In this document: positions 1 to 10,862 of the stretch, one piece after another | How positions within the stretch are numbered: the first letter of the stretch is position 1 | How the letters are laid out: every line of letters starts with the position of its first letter | From: Diabrotica undecimpunctata | Lineage: Eukaryota > Arthropoda > Insecta > Coleoptera > Chrysomelidae | Direction of reading: 5' to 3' | Assembly: GCF_040954645.1 (NCBI RefSeq) | Contig: NC_092811.1 | Coordinates: forward strand, 121,479,411 to 121,543,410 | DNA: 64,000 nucleotides | Made by a program: the position numbers and the translations under genes | The notes under the pieces: model-generated | The model's input: only the letters and a program-made list of their open reading frames with translations | Told to the model about the DNA's origin: nothing | The model's database searches: none

Positions 1-99
1 AACAGAGCGATAGGGTCACTAAATTCATTACTGAGAGCAACAAATGTCTCAAGAACAGCTAAACTGTGAGTCTAGATAAGACGAACAAATAAAGAAATA

Positions 100-360
100 A
101 TGAGGATATATGGAAAACCAGCAATTACGGCAAAAATACGAGCCCAAAGAGCTAGATGGCTTGGTCACATTAGACGAATCCCAGAGAATCAAAATGTTAG
201 AACAATACTGAAGGAGGGAGAAATGGGGAAAAAAGGAAGAGGACGTCCAAAGAAGAAATGGTTGGAAGCAGTAAAGCAAGACTTGTCAGAAATAGCCGTG
301 AGAAATTGGAAAGAGAAAGCAAAGGACCGGAAAAAATGGAGAGAAATAACCAAGTTTTAA
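100..360 (+). pseudogene. 3' end of an RTE-type LINE (reverse transcriptase tail)
   Basis: An 86-codon open stretch encodes the tail that follows the reverse transcriptase in RTE-like elements: a WLGH block (RARWLGHIRRIPE), then a basic GRGRPKKKWLEAV block, then a closing KDRKKWRE segment. The same layout recurs in the tails of the RTE copies near 9.1 kb, 17.8 kb and 55.8 kb. Endonuclease and RT core are absent, so this is a 5'-truncated copy or one cut by the window edge. It stops just before an (AT)n tract. It is a relic, not a host gene. Confidence 0.75.
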
Positions 361-389
361 GAAGCCAGGGGCCTACAAGGCCTGTAGCG

Positions 390-392
<3 letters not shown>

Positions 393-478
<86 letters not shown>
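393..478. repeat. (AT)n microsatellite
   Basis: About 86 bp of pure AT dinucleotides directly after the RTE tail. Tyrosine/isoleucine-repeat reading frames through it are artefacts. Confidence 0.97.
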
Positions 479-480
<2 letters not shown>

Positions 481-1876
481 AAATGATATAGAATATAGGA
501 GAAAGAAAAATAGTGATTAAAAATAATTTATAAGTTACACACTAGATAATGTTATATATAAAAAGTATTTGGTTATTTTAATAAGTTATATACTATAAAA
601 ATTATTTATATGAGGGTATTCTTAAGAAATTAGCATATAATAAGTGTAAAAAGTTTTTTTTTAATAATTATAATATTGTAAATATATTTAAGTGAGCCAT
701 GTGCATAGGCAACCAAAAATACCTACTCTGAATAAGTGACAGACATTTAAATAATAATTACGAATATAAAGTGGGGTTATTTGTTAATTTGAAATGTTTA
801 GTTTACATATAGTTACGGATTTGAAGTAGTGTAATTTATTAATTTAGGTTGTTTAAATTACATATAAGTTTATATTCTGATCTGAAAAGTTTAAATGTCA
901 ACAAAATTCTCGATAGAAAAGAAAAGAATTCTCTAGAACACGAGAGTTAACCCTGTTTGCGAGATAGACTATTCCAGAAAATTCATATATTTAGAAAATA
1001 AAACAATTCGAATATGATTTCTTGCCAGATGATTCTGGAACATGGAAAAAGATATAAATACTCAGTGATTTGGATTCAAATGGAGCCAGTTAGTCAGTAA
1101 GACAGAAGACAGTTACTATGAAGTCAGTATAAAGTCAGTCAGAATTAGGAAGAAAGTATAAAGTATGCAATAATCAGTGATTTAGTATTAAAATTTGATA
1201 GTATTGGAAAGTATATTAGAAGAATATTATTGAAGATTAAAAATTATGTTATATATAAATGGTGATTGGATATTGGTGTATTAAAAAAAAGAATAAATAT
1301 AAATGCTATTAAGAAGAAAAATATTTTAAATTGGTGGAAGCTGATAATTAGAAAAAGTAATTTCACAAAAACAAGGTAACCGAAGCTGAGAACGAAGACA
1401 TTGAGTGGTGATTAAAATCTATATAGTGGAGAACAGTTTCATTTAGGCATTCAGTGACAGAAAGGTACAAAATTTTGTTAATATAATTTAGTTAGTGTCA
1501 TAACAATTTCAATTTTAAAGATAGTTTGTTTAAAATTTACATTGTCTATATAATTTAATTAGTTTCATAAGAATTACAATTTAAAGATAGTTTATTTTAA
1601 ATTTACATTGGCTATGTTAAATATATATGTGTGTTTCATAATAGATATAATAAAGATAATTTAAAAACAGCCATTACATAAATGCTGAAATGAAAATACT
1701 TAATAAGTAGGTAAATAAATGAATAAGAATGACGGGAAATATGCTTCAAAGGCCATCAGAGGAGTGCAAATATCAGGAGAAGAAAATGTAATCAATCCGC
1801 CAATGAATAAGCAGAATTGCTGACAGAGAGAAATATGTAGATGAAAAAGAAAGTCCAATTAGGAATAAGTTTGGGA
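479..1876. other. AT-rich stretch without a recognisable gene
   Basis: No coding potential stands out on either strand. Around 1050-1150 there is a promoter-like stretch (GATATAAATACTC followed by AGCCAGTTAGTCAGT) and several short repeats, which could belong to an old LTR or another element, but I found no matching second LTR or gag/pol. Confidence 0.4.
1482..1613. repeat. Imperfect tandem duplication, about 66 bp unit, two copies
   Basis: Units at about 1482-1547 and 1548-1613 share TATAATTTA..TAG.. then AAAGATAGTTT..TTTAAA and ATTTACATTG.CTA, with scattered differences. No coding content. Confidence 0.75.
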
Positions 1877-2187
1877 TTAACCCTCTATAGCCCCGTGTGT
1901 ACCTACTCAAGGCAACAAAGGAGTTTTTTATGCAGAAAACTTTTTTAAAACAATTTCCGACTCTAAGATGCCCTCTGTTGATTTCAGGCAACATTTGGTT
2001 ATACATTTTAATACACTTAGTGCCATCTATGAACCTATGACGAAACCTATATGGAAATTTTTAACGGTATGTCAAACGCACATGGCTGCCTTATTAGTTT
2101 GTATTTTCGATCGTGATTTGTTGTTATAAATTGTGTACAATTTATATAAAAATACATAGAGGCATTATATCAGCATTTAGATATTAA

Positions 2188-4034
2188 TTGCCGTTGAAAT
2201 TTGTTTATTTTATTGTGTTGTTTCAGTACTGTGATAAAAAACAGGTATGTTGCTTTGAAGCCACACTGGACCATATCATTTTAAATTATTCTTTTAGGAT
2301 GGATACAAAAACGTTCTACGGGAAAAGCAGTAAATATCCGTTATTGTTTGTAAAAGTTCCCAACAAATCCGAGGAATCCGAAGACTCTGACTTTGAAGAG
2401 AGTGATAATGAATTTTCCATAGGTACTCACATATCAATCGATCAAGGATCAAATGAAATGGAAAATGAAGACGATTTGTACGAAGCAAATTTAGACCAGG
2501 ATACCAATTTAGATTTAGATGAAGATGAGGATGATACCGATAAAACAGAAAAACACACTAAACAAAATGTGTTCAAAAGATCAAAAATTATCGAAAAAAA
2601 CATTCAGTAGAAGAGTGGTCCCCGAACAGTATTTCCAATTCCAGAATGGAAAGGTGATTTACCGACATGCAAATTATTAGAACCGGAATTCCCTCTACAT
2701 TACTTTAAAAAGATGATATCTAAAAATATGCTGGAAAACATAGTAGAACAAAGTAATTTGTATGCACTGCAAAAGAATATAAATAAACAATTGAATATGA
2801 CACTAGCAGAATTAAACCAATTTATTGGATCTGTTCTACTGATGTCAATATATATGGCTTGCCGAGGACAAGATCATTTTGGCAGAAGGAAACACGTGTT
2901 GCTCAAATAGTTGACACTATATCTAGGAATCACTGGGAAGAAATAAAGACTAAAATTCATTTCAATAATAACGAAAATATGGTCAACAATAATGATAAGT
3001 TATACAAAATTAGACCATTCATCAACGGTCTAGTTCAACAGAGTATTCCAATGAGTGAAAAATTGTGTATTGATAAACAAATGATACCATTCATTCTTTA
3101 AAACAATATATGAAGAACAAATCCAAAAATCCATTGTTTTGTGTGATAGCAATGGTATTGTTTATAACTGGGAATTATATACAGGAACTGTTGAACATCC
3201 TCTTCATTTACCTAATGTAGGCACCAGCGGTAATGTAGTAATAAGATTGTGTGACATAGTCGAACCAAACAAATACTATAAAGTATATTTTGACAACTGG
3301 TTCAATAGCATTCAGTTGCAGATTGAAATGGAAAAACGTGTACTGCAATGTTTGGGAACTGTTCGTCCAAACAGATTGCCTAGTTGCCATTTTTCTGATG
3401 ACAAGAATATGAAGAAACAGGGCAGAGGTACTGTAGAAGAAAAGCACGCTACAGTAGATGGCATAAGACTAACAGCGTTAGTGGTACGATAATAAACCGG
3501 TTCATTTGCTTAGTACATTTGTTGGTTCTGAGTCTACTTCGTTAGTCAAGAGGTGGGATAAGAAACAAATCAAGAATTGATGTATGCTGTCCAAACGCAG
3601 TGCAATTTTATAATAAATTTATGGGAGGTGTCGATCTTATGGATTCACTAATTGCTCTTTACCGAACAGACATAAGATCTAAAAAGTGGCATCTAAAAAT
3701 ATTTTTTCACCTTCTGGATTTAGCTGTTGTTAGCAGCTGGTTGTTGTATCGTCGTGATTGCGATTACTTTGGAATTGAAAAGAAAAACCAGTTGCCTTTG
3801 TTAAAGTTTAAGTCCTACTTATGTAGCGTACTGTTAGCAAGAACTGACCAGATCAAAAACAAAGGACGTCCCAGGCTCAGTGAAATTGAGAACGAAACTG
3901 TAAAAAAACAGAAGAGAGGACATACTGCTATTGTAACACCAAAGGAAGTTAGGCTTGACCAAACCTCCCACTGGCCAGTATTTTCTAAAAAAAAGGGAAG
4001 ATGCAAAAAAAATGCTGTAATACTCCTAAAGTAA
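2188..4034 (+). pseudogene. Broken piggyBac (PGBD-type) transposase
   Basis: Successive open segments in shifting frames spell one piggyBac-type DDE transposase (DDE_Tnp_1_7). First comes an acidic N-terminus (SEESEDSDFEESDNEF), then the LAELNQFIGSVLLMSIYM block. The three catalytic aspartates are in CIDKQMIPF (near 3070), VYFDNWFNS (near 3290) and FMGGVDLMDSLIALYR (near 3625). An in-frame TAG at 2608 and frameshifts near 2870, 3100 and 3490-3590 break it, so no functional protein is made. A TTAA followed by CCCTCTATAG at 1877-1890 looks like a piggyBac left end (TTAA target, CCC terminus). I did not find the matching right end before 4600, so the outer limits are unproven. Confidence 0.88.
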
Positions 4035-4953
4035 TGTGCATGAATGTAAAGTTGCTTTATGTTTTACAACTACAAATAATTGTTTTTTTGATTGGCATAA
4101 TAAATAAGTATATAACTTAATTCGTTAGTTTTTGCTGCCCACAGTTCCCTGAGGGCAACACTCCCACAACTCTCCCCAAACAAAATTTAAAAAATCTAAA
4201 AAAATTACTAGTTGTTGTAAATGCATGTTTGAGCATATATAAAAATTAAAACATTTTCTCTTAAATTTACAAAAAAGTCGGGCAATAGACATGGATCTAT
4301 GCTTTTCGAGCTAACTGATATATGCACAATCAAAATTGCGAATTTATTGTCATATTATATTAGTAAATTATTATCTTACAAGTTTTGTAGTGCTGATTAT
4401 TCCTATCTACTAGGAACATTTGTTTATACGAGCAGCTGACGTACGATTTCCTCTAAGAAACCTAGTTAAATTTGGAATATATATTTCCTTATCGCAGCAA
4501 TCTTTTATAGTAATATTTTCGTTGAAATAACCGAGTTATGACTGATAAAAAAGTAAACAAAAATATCAATTAATCCCCGACAACAAAAGATTTACTTACA
4601 ATGGTCCACAATGCGACGATAATCCCTTTGGCGAAATCGCTGCTGTGTTGAAAACACATAACAAAAAATTAGAAATTGTTCAAAATCACTACATTAACCT
4701 ATCAAAAATTAAGTGTCTGCAGCAGCCGATTTTCGGCCTGGCCACCATGTTCACAAATTTTTTGCTTCTAATGGCATAAAGAAAGAATGGCGATAAGATA
4801 AAGGGAATTTTTTCAATAGAAAAACAGATAGGACGAGCTCTGATCGATATCTTCCGATATGGTTTACGTTTTATATTATATATGTCGAATTTTGAAGTGT
4901 TGGCATAGTTGATTTGTGAAAGCACGTCAGTAATGAATAGAATTAATTACATA
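4035..4953. other. Non-coding stretch after the piggyBac relic
   Basis: AT-rich with no supported gene. The first part may be piggyBac 3' sequence. Short open frames near 4.7-4.9 kb have no recognisable motifs. Confidence 0.4.
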
Positions 4954-5452
4954 TACAGGGTGGCCCATCCTATACGCTTCTGTACGGAAAACGACTTAAT
5001 ATTCAAAGTGTTTTTCCTCAGGGAAATATACAGGGTCATTAACAGTGCAATTTAAAAATTAATATGAATTATACAGGGTGCTCCTAAAAAGAGTGGTATA
5101 TAAAAGTTATATTTTTCCTTATGAGATACCCTATATTTGATTACATTTATTAATTGTTCTTAAAAAATAAGCTACACTTTTATAAGGGTGTCCAATAGCC
5201 AAGTATAGGGTGTTTTGATTTATTTCGGTTTTTCTAAAAATGTTTTAAAGGTAAAAAGGTTATAGAAAAAAAGAAATATCTACGAATCTAAGAATCGGAG
5301 ACAATTTATTTCTTGGACCTTAATAATAGACTATTTTTTATATTGAAACAAATGCTTACTATAATTTTTTACAGGGTGGTCAAAATATTAGATTGTTCTA
5401 TTAGCAAATTTGGGATGTAATAACGTACTTATTTTAAATGGAACATCCTGTA
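4954..5452. mobile_element. MITE with TACAGGG-type termini
   Basis: A 499 bp non-coding unit starts TACAGGGTGGCCCAT at 4954 and ends with the inverted, slightly diverged ATGGAACATCCTGTA at 5452. Further ACAGGGT motifs occur inside (5030, 5072, 5371), as if the terminal motif had been iterated. The same terminal heptamer bounds the MITE at 36.1 kb and the mariner-like element at 60.2 kb, which suggests mobilisation by a Tc1/mariner-type transposase. Confidence 0.6.
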
Positions 5453-5796
5453 TTTTATTATGTCGAGTTTATTATTTATGTGGAAAATTTACTTAGCTTT
5501 CAATCTTTATTATTGTTTCCTATACATATCTTCCTTCATTTTCGAAATATTTAAAGATATCACAATTTTTAAGCTTAAAAAAATTAACGAATGACATAAC
5601 ATCAACTGCAAAAAAGATCTGTGGTAAAAATAAAAATCCGAGAAAAACGAAATTGAAACAAACAACACTGGATTTAATGGAAGAAAGAAGAAGAACATCG
5701 AAAGAATTACCAGAGTATAAAGCTATCAACAATAAAGTTAAAAAAGGGCATAAGGTCAGACTAGCGAGCCTCTCAAACAAAACAAATATTGCAAAC

Positions 5797-7867
5797 GGAG
5801 AACGTCAAAAAACTGTCAAAGTGTTTAAACGCATTTCAAAGTTTCTCTTAAAAATTTAAATATTTAAACGATTATTTCTTCAGTTCTGAACATGTAAATA
5901 GTGAATTATATTAAAATCAAAATCATGTTTGAGTCTAATCTAAAATAGCTCGCAAAGAAGTTAATTTTATAGTGGTTTAATAACTTAAGAAAAGTAATTA
6001 AGTATAAAAGTGAAAGTGATTTGTATACTGAATATTGGAATCGTGAGTAGATAAAATATACTTTTTTCATCTATTTGGATTTATATATTTAAGTAAACAA
6101 CTGCAATCAGTTATAAGTATTATCCAATTTACATGAACTGGTATCACAACGAAAGCTGTAAAACAGCACCGGTTTTAGTCGGATTTTAAAATCCATTTAA
6201 AAGATGTCATCTTCCAATCAGCTACCACAAAATGCATCATACTCAAAAGCAGTTAGTCAACCACGTAGTATATTAATCCCAAGCAGAGATCAAGCTATTT
6301 TGTTTAACACTCTAGAGAATTGTACAATTAATGACTATCTTGAAGGATTGAGTCAGCATATAGAACCGAAAAATATAATTTTCGCATCCCGTATATCAAA
6401 CGGTAGAATATGCATATATCTATCTTCCAAAAACCTAGTAGATAAATTCATAGCAGAAACAAAGAAAATAATAGTAAATGGAAATATACTAGAAGCGAGA
6501 AGATTAATAACTCCATCAATCCGCTTAATTCTGTCCAATGTATGTCCAAGCATACCTTCTAACAAAATAATGGACGAATTAATAAAACTAGGTTTAAATC
6601 CTCTCTCAGACATATCATATCTACGGATAGGAGCAACCAATCCTGCCTTTAGTCATATTCTAAGCTTCCGAAGACAAATTTTCGTTTCACCTTTTCCAGA
6701 CAACTTTGTACCACCTGAATCTTTTATTATCGAGCTGGAACAAACATCATACCGCATATTTATAGCCCAAAACGAAAATTGTTTTAAATGCAAATTAACT
6801 GGACACCAGGCAGCTAATTGTCCAAATATTTCACCTTCTAACCATCCTCACAATGATAGTGCAATGAAAACAGAAATAAGACAAAATTCATCAATAAATC
6901 ATACTCAACAAGATAATCTACAAAATACTCCCGCAATCTCAAAAACCACTCCCTCCACACTTACTACGTCTTCTCAAACCACATTACAAAGAGTAGCAAT
7001 CCCAAATTTATCAATAAACCAAACCCAAAAGTGCTCACTACAAAATACATCCATACATTTGACCACTTCTTCAGTTAACACTACAATCGCAACACCTACA
7101 TCGTCTGAGTCATCCTCTAATACCCAAAAACATAAATCAACCTTACCCGAAACAAGTCAACACTTACCTCCAAATAAAAATACACATTTGAATTCTTACG
7201 AACCCCAAGTAACTTCGAACAAAGCAAACGGAAAAAGAACCCTAGAAGATGCAATCACGCCACCCTCCGAAGAAAACTTTGAAAAACCTAAGCTTCAATT
7301 AAAGAAAAAAACCAAAACTGATGACAAAAACTTAAGAAATGATATACCAAATCTCCAAACATTATTGGAACCAGTTAGAGAATATGTAGAAAGGGAAAAG
7401 CAATTGTTAAGCTTCGATCAAGTAGTGGATCTATTCGAAAATATACAAGGATCAAAAGACATAATCAGCGTAACAAAATTGTACTCAGAAGACTCTTATG
7501 TACTTATAAAGTTTCTAACGGAATTACATTCATACTACATCGACAAAAGAATGAAAACCATAAGCACCAAATTAATACGAAAACTTGGCAAACACATAGG
7601 TTTACTCTCTACAGTGAAAACTTCATTATCGGAAGAAGATTCCGACTCATCGGTAAATAATTCCTCTAAAGAATAATAATATCACTGTTGACTTCATGTC
7701 TGTTCCATCACAAGTCTTAGGAAAAAACATGAATATTAAAAAACACAATAAGTTATCTTAAAGACTCAGAACTGTATCAATTATTGTAATTTTTTCTACC
7801 TTTACCTGTATGATATTTTTTAGGTCGCTAATAACCCTTGTGGTTGCAGCGTAAATAAATAAAAAAA
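5797..7867 (+). mobile_element. ORF1-only non-LTR element ('half-LINE') inserted in RTE copy A
   Basis: This 2,071 bp insertion is flanked by a perfect 13 bp duplication, AAATATTGCAAAC, at 5784-5796 and 7868-7880. RTE copy B has the uninterrupted site once, at 58073-58085. The insert has about 407 bp of 5' leader, one long ORF (6204-7676), about 190 bp of 3' UTR and a terminal GTAAATAAATAAA plus A-run tail. No endonuclease or reverse transcriptase follows ORF1. Target duplication plus poly(A)-like tail mean it moved by target-primed reverse transcription, with enzyme presumably supplied by another LINE. The alternative is ORF2 deletion after insertion, but the ORF1 stop passes straight into an apparently ordinary 3' UTR. 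Confidence 0.85.
6204..7676 (+). CDS. ORF1 (gag-like) protein of the half-LINE
   Basis: An uninterrupted 490-residue protein of the ORF1 class found in Jockey-clade LINEs. ORF1 proteins bind element RNA and form the ribonucleoprotein particle. Residues about 20-185 resemble the RRM-like nucleic-acid-binding half. One CCHC zinc knuckle (CFKCKLTGHQAANC, C-x2-C-x4-H-x4-C) sits near residue 195. A Ser/Thr/Asn/Gln-rich linker (about 215-370) leads to a basic patch (LKKKTKTDDKN) and a helical C-terminus around QVVDLFENIQGS, ending acidic (EEDSDSS). The start ATG follows about 400 bp of untranslated leader. The intact frame suggests a fairly recent insertion or selection for trans-mobilised ORF1. 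No ORF2 follows. Confidence 0.85.
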   Translation: MSSSNQLPQNASYSKAVSQPRSILIPSRDQAILFNTLENCTINDYLEGLSQHIEPKNIIFASRISNGRICIYLSSKNLVDKFIAETKKIIVNGNILEARRLITPSIRLILSNVCPSIPSNKIMDELIKLGLNPLSDISYLRIGATNPAFSHILSFRRQIFVSPFPDNFVPPESFIIELEQTSYRIFIAQNENCFKCKLTGHQAANCPNISPSNHPHNDSAMKTEIRQNSSINHTQQDNLQNTPAISKTTPSTLTTSSQTTLQRVAIPNLSINQTQKCSLQNTSIHLTTSSVNTTIATPTSSESSSNTQKHKSTLPETSQHLPPNKNTHLNSYEPQVTSNKANGKRTLEDAITPPSEENFEKPKLQLKKKTKTDDKNLRNDIPNLQTLLEPVREYVEREKQLLSFDQVVDLFENIQGSKDIISVTKLYSEDSYVLIKFLTELHSYYIDKRMKTISTKLIRKLGKHIGLLSTVKTSLSEEDSDSSVNNSSKE

Positions 7868-7872
7868 AAATA

Positions 7873-9178
7873 TTGCAAACAATCGAAAACAATAAAAACA
7901 TGAGAGTAATGAAATCAAATTTAACTAGAGAAAAATCAAAGATAACTAAAATCAAAAACCAACAGGGGAATACGGTGACGAATAAAACTCAAATAATCAA
8001 GGAAATACAAACGTTCTATGAGAATCTGTATACATCTACTATACAGAACCCCGAAACAGACCATAGAACAATTCTAAACGTCGGCTCGGAAGCTCTCCCT
8101 AAAATAACTTCTTCGGAAATTAGACATGCCTTACAGCAAATGAAAAATAAAAAAGCTCCTGGTGAGGATTGTATAACGTCTGAAATGTTAAAAATTGGCG
8201 GCAACATCGTTGTAGAGGTTGTGGAAGTTTTGTTGAATAAGTGTCTAACAGAAAAAAGAATAGCCAGTCTATGGGAAAATGCCGAAATTATACTTTTACA
8301 CAAGAAAGGAGACACTACTAATATTTAAAACTACAGGCCTGTAAGTTTGTTGTCATACTTATACAAATTGCTAACAAGAATAATAACCAACCGCATGACA
8401 CAAAAACTTGATTTATATCAACCGGTTGAACAGGCGGGATTTAGAAAAGGGTTTGGTACTAACGATCACTTACAAACCATCCGAACACTGGTAGAAAAAA
8501 CCACAGAATACAACGTACCTCTTTATATGGCATTTATTGACTTTCACAAGTCTTTCGATAGTATTGAAACTTGGTCCTTTTTGTCAGCCCTGAGGGATGT
8601 TCGAATAGACTCACGGTACACTACACTTATTAAAAACATTTATGAACAGGCCACATTCCACATCAAAATCAATGAAGACGAAAAAACTGAAAAAATGCGT
8701 CTTGGTAAAGGTATTAGACAAGGTGATACTATTTCACCAAAGCTTTTTACCTTAGCATTGGAAAATGTATTCAAACAGCTCGACTGGGAGCAAAAAGGTC
8801 TAAACATTAATGGTGTACGTTTGAGTCATTTGAGGTTATTTATTTAGTACAGATATCGAGGAACTGGAGCAAATGTCCAAGGAATTAAATCAGCAGTCAA
8901 ATAAAATAGGTCTTGAAATGAACCTTCAGAAAACAAAAATAATATATCTTGGACATACCATTAAAATCGGCAAAGAAAACCAAATAGCCTTGCCTGTAAC
9001 TACATATGGACTGGAGATCATGTCCTTTACAAAGAAAACCTTAGAGCAACTCAGTACAACCCAAAGAGCGATGAAGAGGGCCATACTAGGGATTAGTTTG
9101 GGAGACAGAATTCGAAATATCGACATTCGTGAAAGAATAAAGATTACTGATGTCGCAGAGATTAACAAACTGTAGACC
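7873..9178 (+). pseudogene. RTE reverse transcriptase, downstream part of copy A
   Basis: Reading frames at 7873-8328, 8347-8847 and 8873-9175 are the RT half of copy A: fingers with NKKAPGEDCITSEM, NYRPVSLLSYLYKLLTRII around 8330-8390 (interrupted by a stop at 8326), QAGFRKGFGTNDHLQTIR, motif A FIDFHKSFDS and motif B GIRQGDTISPKLF. The frame is lost just before the catalytic FADD block, and the C-terminal thumb and tail are shortened. It retains no activity. Confidence 0.85.
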
Positions 9179-9379
9179 AAGAGAAAACAGGCGAGGAGTA
9201 GGCAGACTACAGAAGAGGTGGGCAGATGATAACAAACAAGTCGCGGGCAAACAGTTGATGAGAATTGCCAAGAGTAGAAATCAATGGAATCAAATGGAAG
9301 AGGCCTATGTCCAGCAGTAGACGAATACTGGCTGAAGAAGAAGAAGAAGAAGAAGAAGAAGAAGATGTCGTAGTTATGC

Positions 9380-9657
9380 ACAACACATCAACAAACAACG
9401 GCAATATACCTAGCCAATTAATTTTTGCTTTGGCTAAAAATGTTGCTCGAGTGAATCTCACTAAGGAAAGTCCGGTTTTTTTGATACTTGATGACCACAG
9501 TTCTCACAAGGAACTACAAGTAATTATATATGCGAGAGACCACAATGTTCGAATGATAAGTCAACCCCCGCACACTACCCACAAGCTTCAGTCTCTTGAC
9601 CGTACAATAATGAGACCATTCAACTCTGCGTACAATGAAGCTTGTGCAAAGTGGTGA
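9380..9657 (+). pseudogene. Fragment of a pogo-type (DDE_1) transposase
   Basis: After the GAA repeat, one frame encodes the centre of a pogo/Tigger DDE domain: VFLILDDHSSHKE (second catalytic Asp) and PPHTTHKLQSLDRTIMRPF (third Asp block; the family usually has LQPLDV), ending AYNEACAKW at a stop. Helix-turn-helix and first Asp are missing. It abuts the 3' tail of RTE copy A, suggesting that the RTE landed in or beside an older pogo copy. Confidence 0.75.
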
Positions 9658-9779
9658 ACTGTATCGCTCGTTTAAAATAACACAAAAAATAACTGGCGTG
9701 AAAAATGATCCAAAAAAACGACTACAAAATGAACCTGACTTAGGCGCAAGTAATAATATTGTCGTTAGATTCCCATAAA

Positions 9780-10185
9780 TTGTTGTATTTTGATAACTAC
9801 TACTTATACGTACTTGTAATGAGGTTTTTGGCGAAACAAGGAATTTATACTCTTGGGACAGTACGCAGAAATCGAATTCCATGCTGTAAAATGCCAACTG
9901 AAGCAGTATTTAAATAAATTACCCAGAGGAACTTCCGAAGATTTTGTAGCTGATTTTGAAGGTATAGATATAAGTAATGTTTTCTGGAGAGATAATAAAA
10001 TAATTACATTATTGTCTCCATTCGTTGGTATTGATCCTATTCAAATGGTAGAGAGGTACGACAGAAAACAGAAAAAGAAGATCCAGTTGCCATCCCTGAC
10101 ATTGTAAAGCAATATAACCGTCATATGAGTGTGGATGATTTGCTTGATAGCATCATTGGTATAGATTGTCTCAATGTGACTAGTC
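9780..10185 (+). pseudogene. piggyBac transposase fragment
   Basis: The frame 9853-10107 contains NVFWRDNKIITLLSPFVG and VERYDRKQKKK, typical of the piggyBac stretch before the third catalytic Asp. After a frameshift it continues IPDIVKQYNRHMSVDDLLDS, the counterpart of the canonical YNKHMGGVDLLDS block, with the GGVD core damaged. The remainder of the transposase is absent. It is a decayed relic, distinct in sequence from the 2-4 kb copy. Confidence 0.75.
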
Positions 10186-10862
10186 TCTATAGGGTAAATA
10201 CACGTCATCGATGCCATTCTTCTTTGCAAACTTGTATTAAAATAAACGTCACTTCTTACTACTTAGCCTAATCCATCTTTTGTGTTGAGGGTAGCTTAAG
10301 TACTAATGCCCACTAACGACCCTGCCTGGCTTCCTTCTGTCAGTGGTTCTCAAACATAAATAATATTTGCCACAACATACTTGGGTTAAATTAAAATTAA
10401 ATAGAAATTAAGAAATGCCTTTTATTTATGTCACACAAGCAGTTTGTTTTTAATTCTACAGTATGTGCTAGCGATACAAACCATTTGTTGATAGATTTAA
10501 ATAAAATCGAATAAAATATAACTAAAATATAAAGAAACATTTTATTTATGTATTGTTCCGTTCAAAGTTAAGGGGTGAAGGAATTTTAAAAACCGCATTG
10601 TATATGTTGGCAGTAACAAAACGTAGAAATATCCGAAAATAAAACGAAATAAATAAGTTAAAAATAAAAGAAGACATTGTATTTAATTTCATGTGTAAGT
10701 AATCGTAATTGTACACCATTATATTTAGTTCCTTTTTCTGTCAATCGCTGTCACATTTAGTTTCTGCTTCACTATCATCATCATCATTATTATCGTCACT
10801 GTCATCACTATATCCGTTATGTATATTTATAATAATTGGTTCGATATCATCCAAAAAAATTG
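10186..10862. other. Non-coding stretch
   Basis: No supported gene. It probably includes the 3' non-coding end of the minus-strand transposon that follows, but I could not define its terminal repeat. Confidence 0.4.

Larger units (their letters stand above)
5579..9350 (+). mobile_element. RTE-type LINE copy A, 5'-truncated and split by an ORF1-only element
   Basis: 5579-5796 matches 57871-58085 of RTE copy B almost base for base (linker between endonuclease and RT). The same element resumes at 7868 after an insertion and runs through RT fingers (KKAPGEDCITSEMLK), palm motif A (MAFIDFHKSFDS), motif B (GKGIRQGDTISPKLF) and the C-terminal tail, ending at a GAA-rich 3' tail near 9332-9363. The YADD block is lost near 8840: copy B reads RFADDIVLF where copy A has a frameshift and stop. 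A further deletion at 8945-8990 joins YLGHTIKIGKENQ directly to the PVTTYGLE region. It is dead. Confidence 0.85.

Noticed and set aside
258..491. Tyr/Ile-repeat ORF across the (AT)n tract
   Set aside because: Pure microsatellite translation; no start context or homology.
900..1740. Possible solo LTR or LTR-retrotransposon leader
   Set aside because: Promoter-like motifs and a tandem repeat only; no second LTR, primer-binding site or gag/pol, and no TG..CA ends with a duplication that I could fix.
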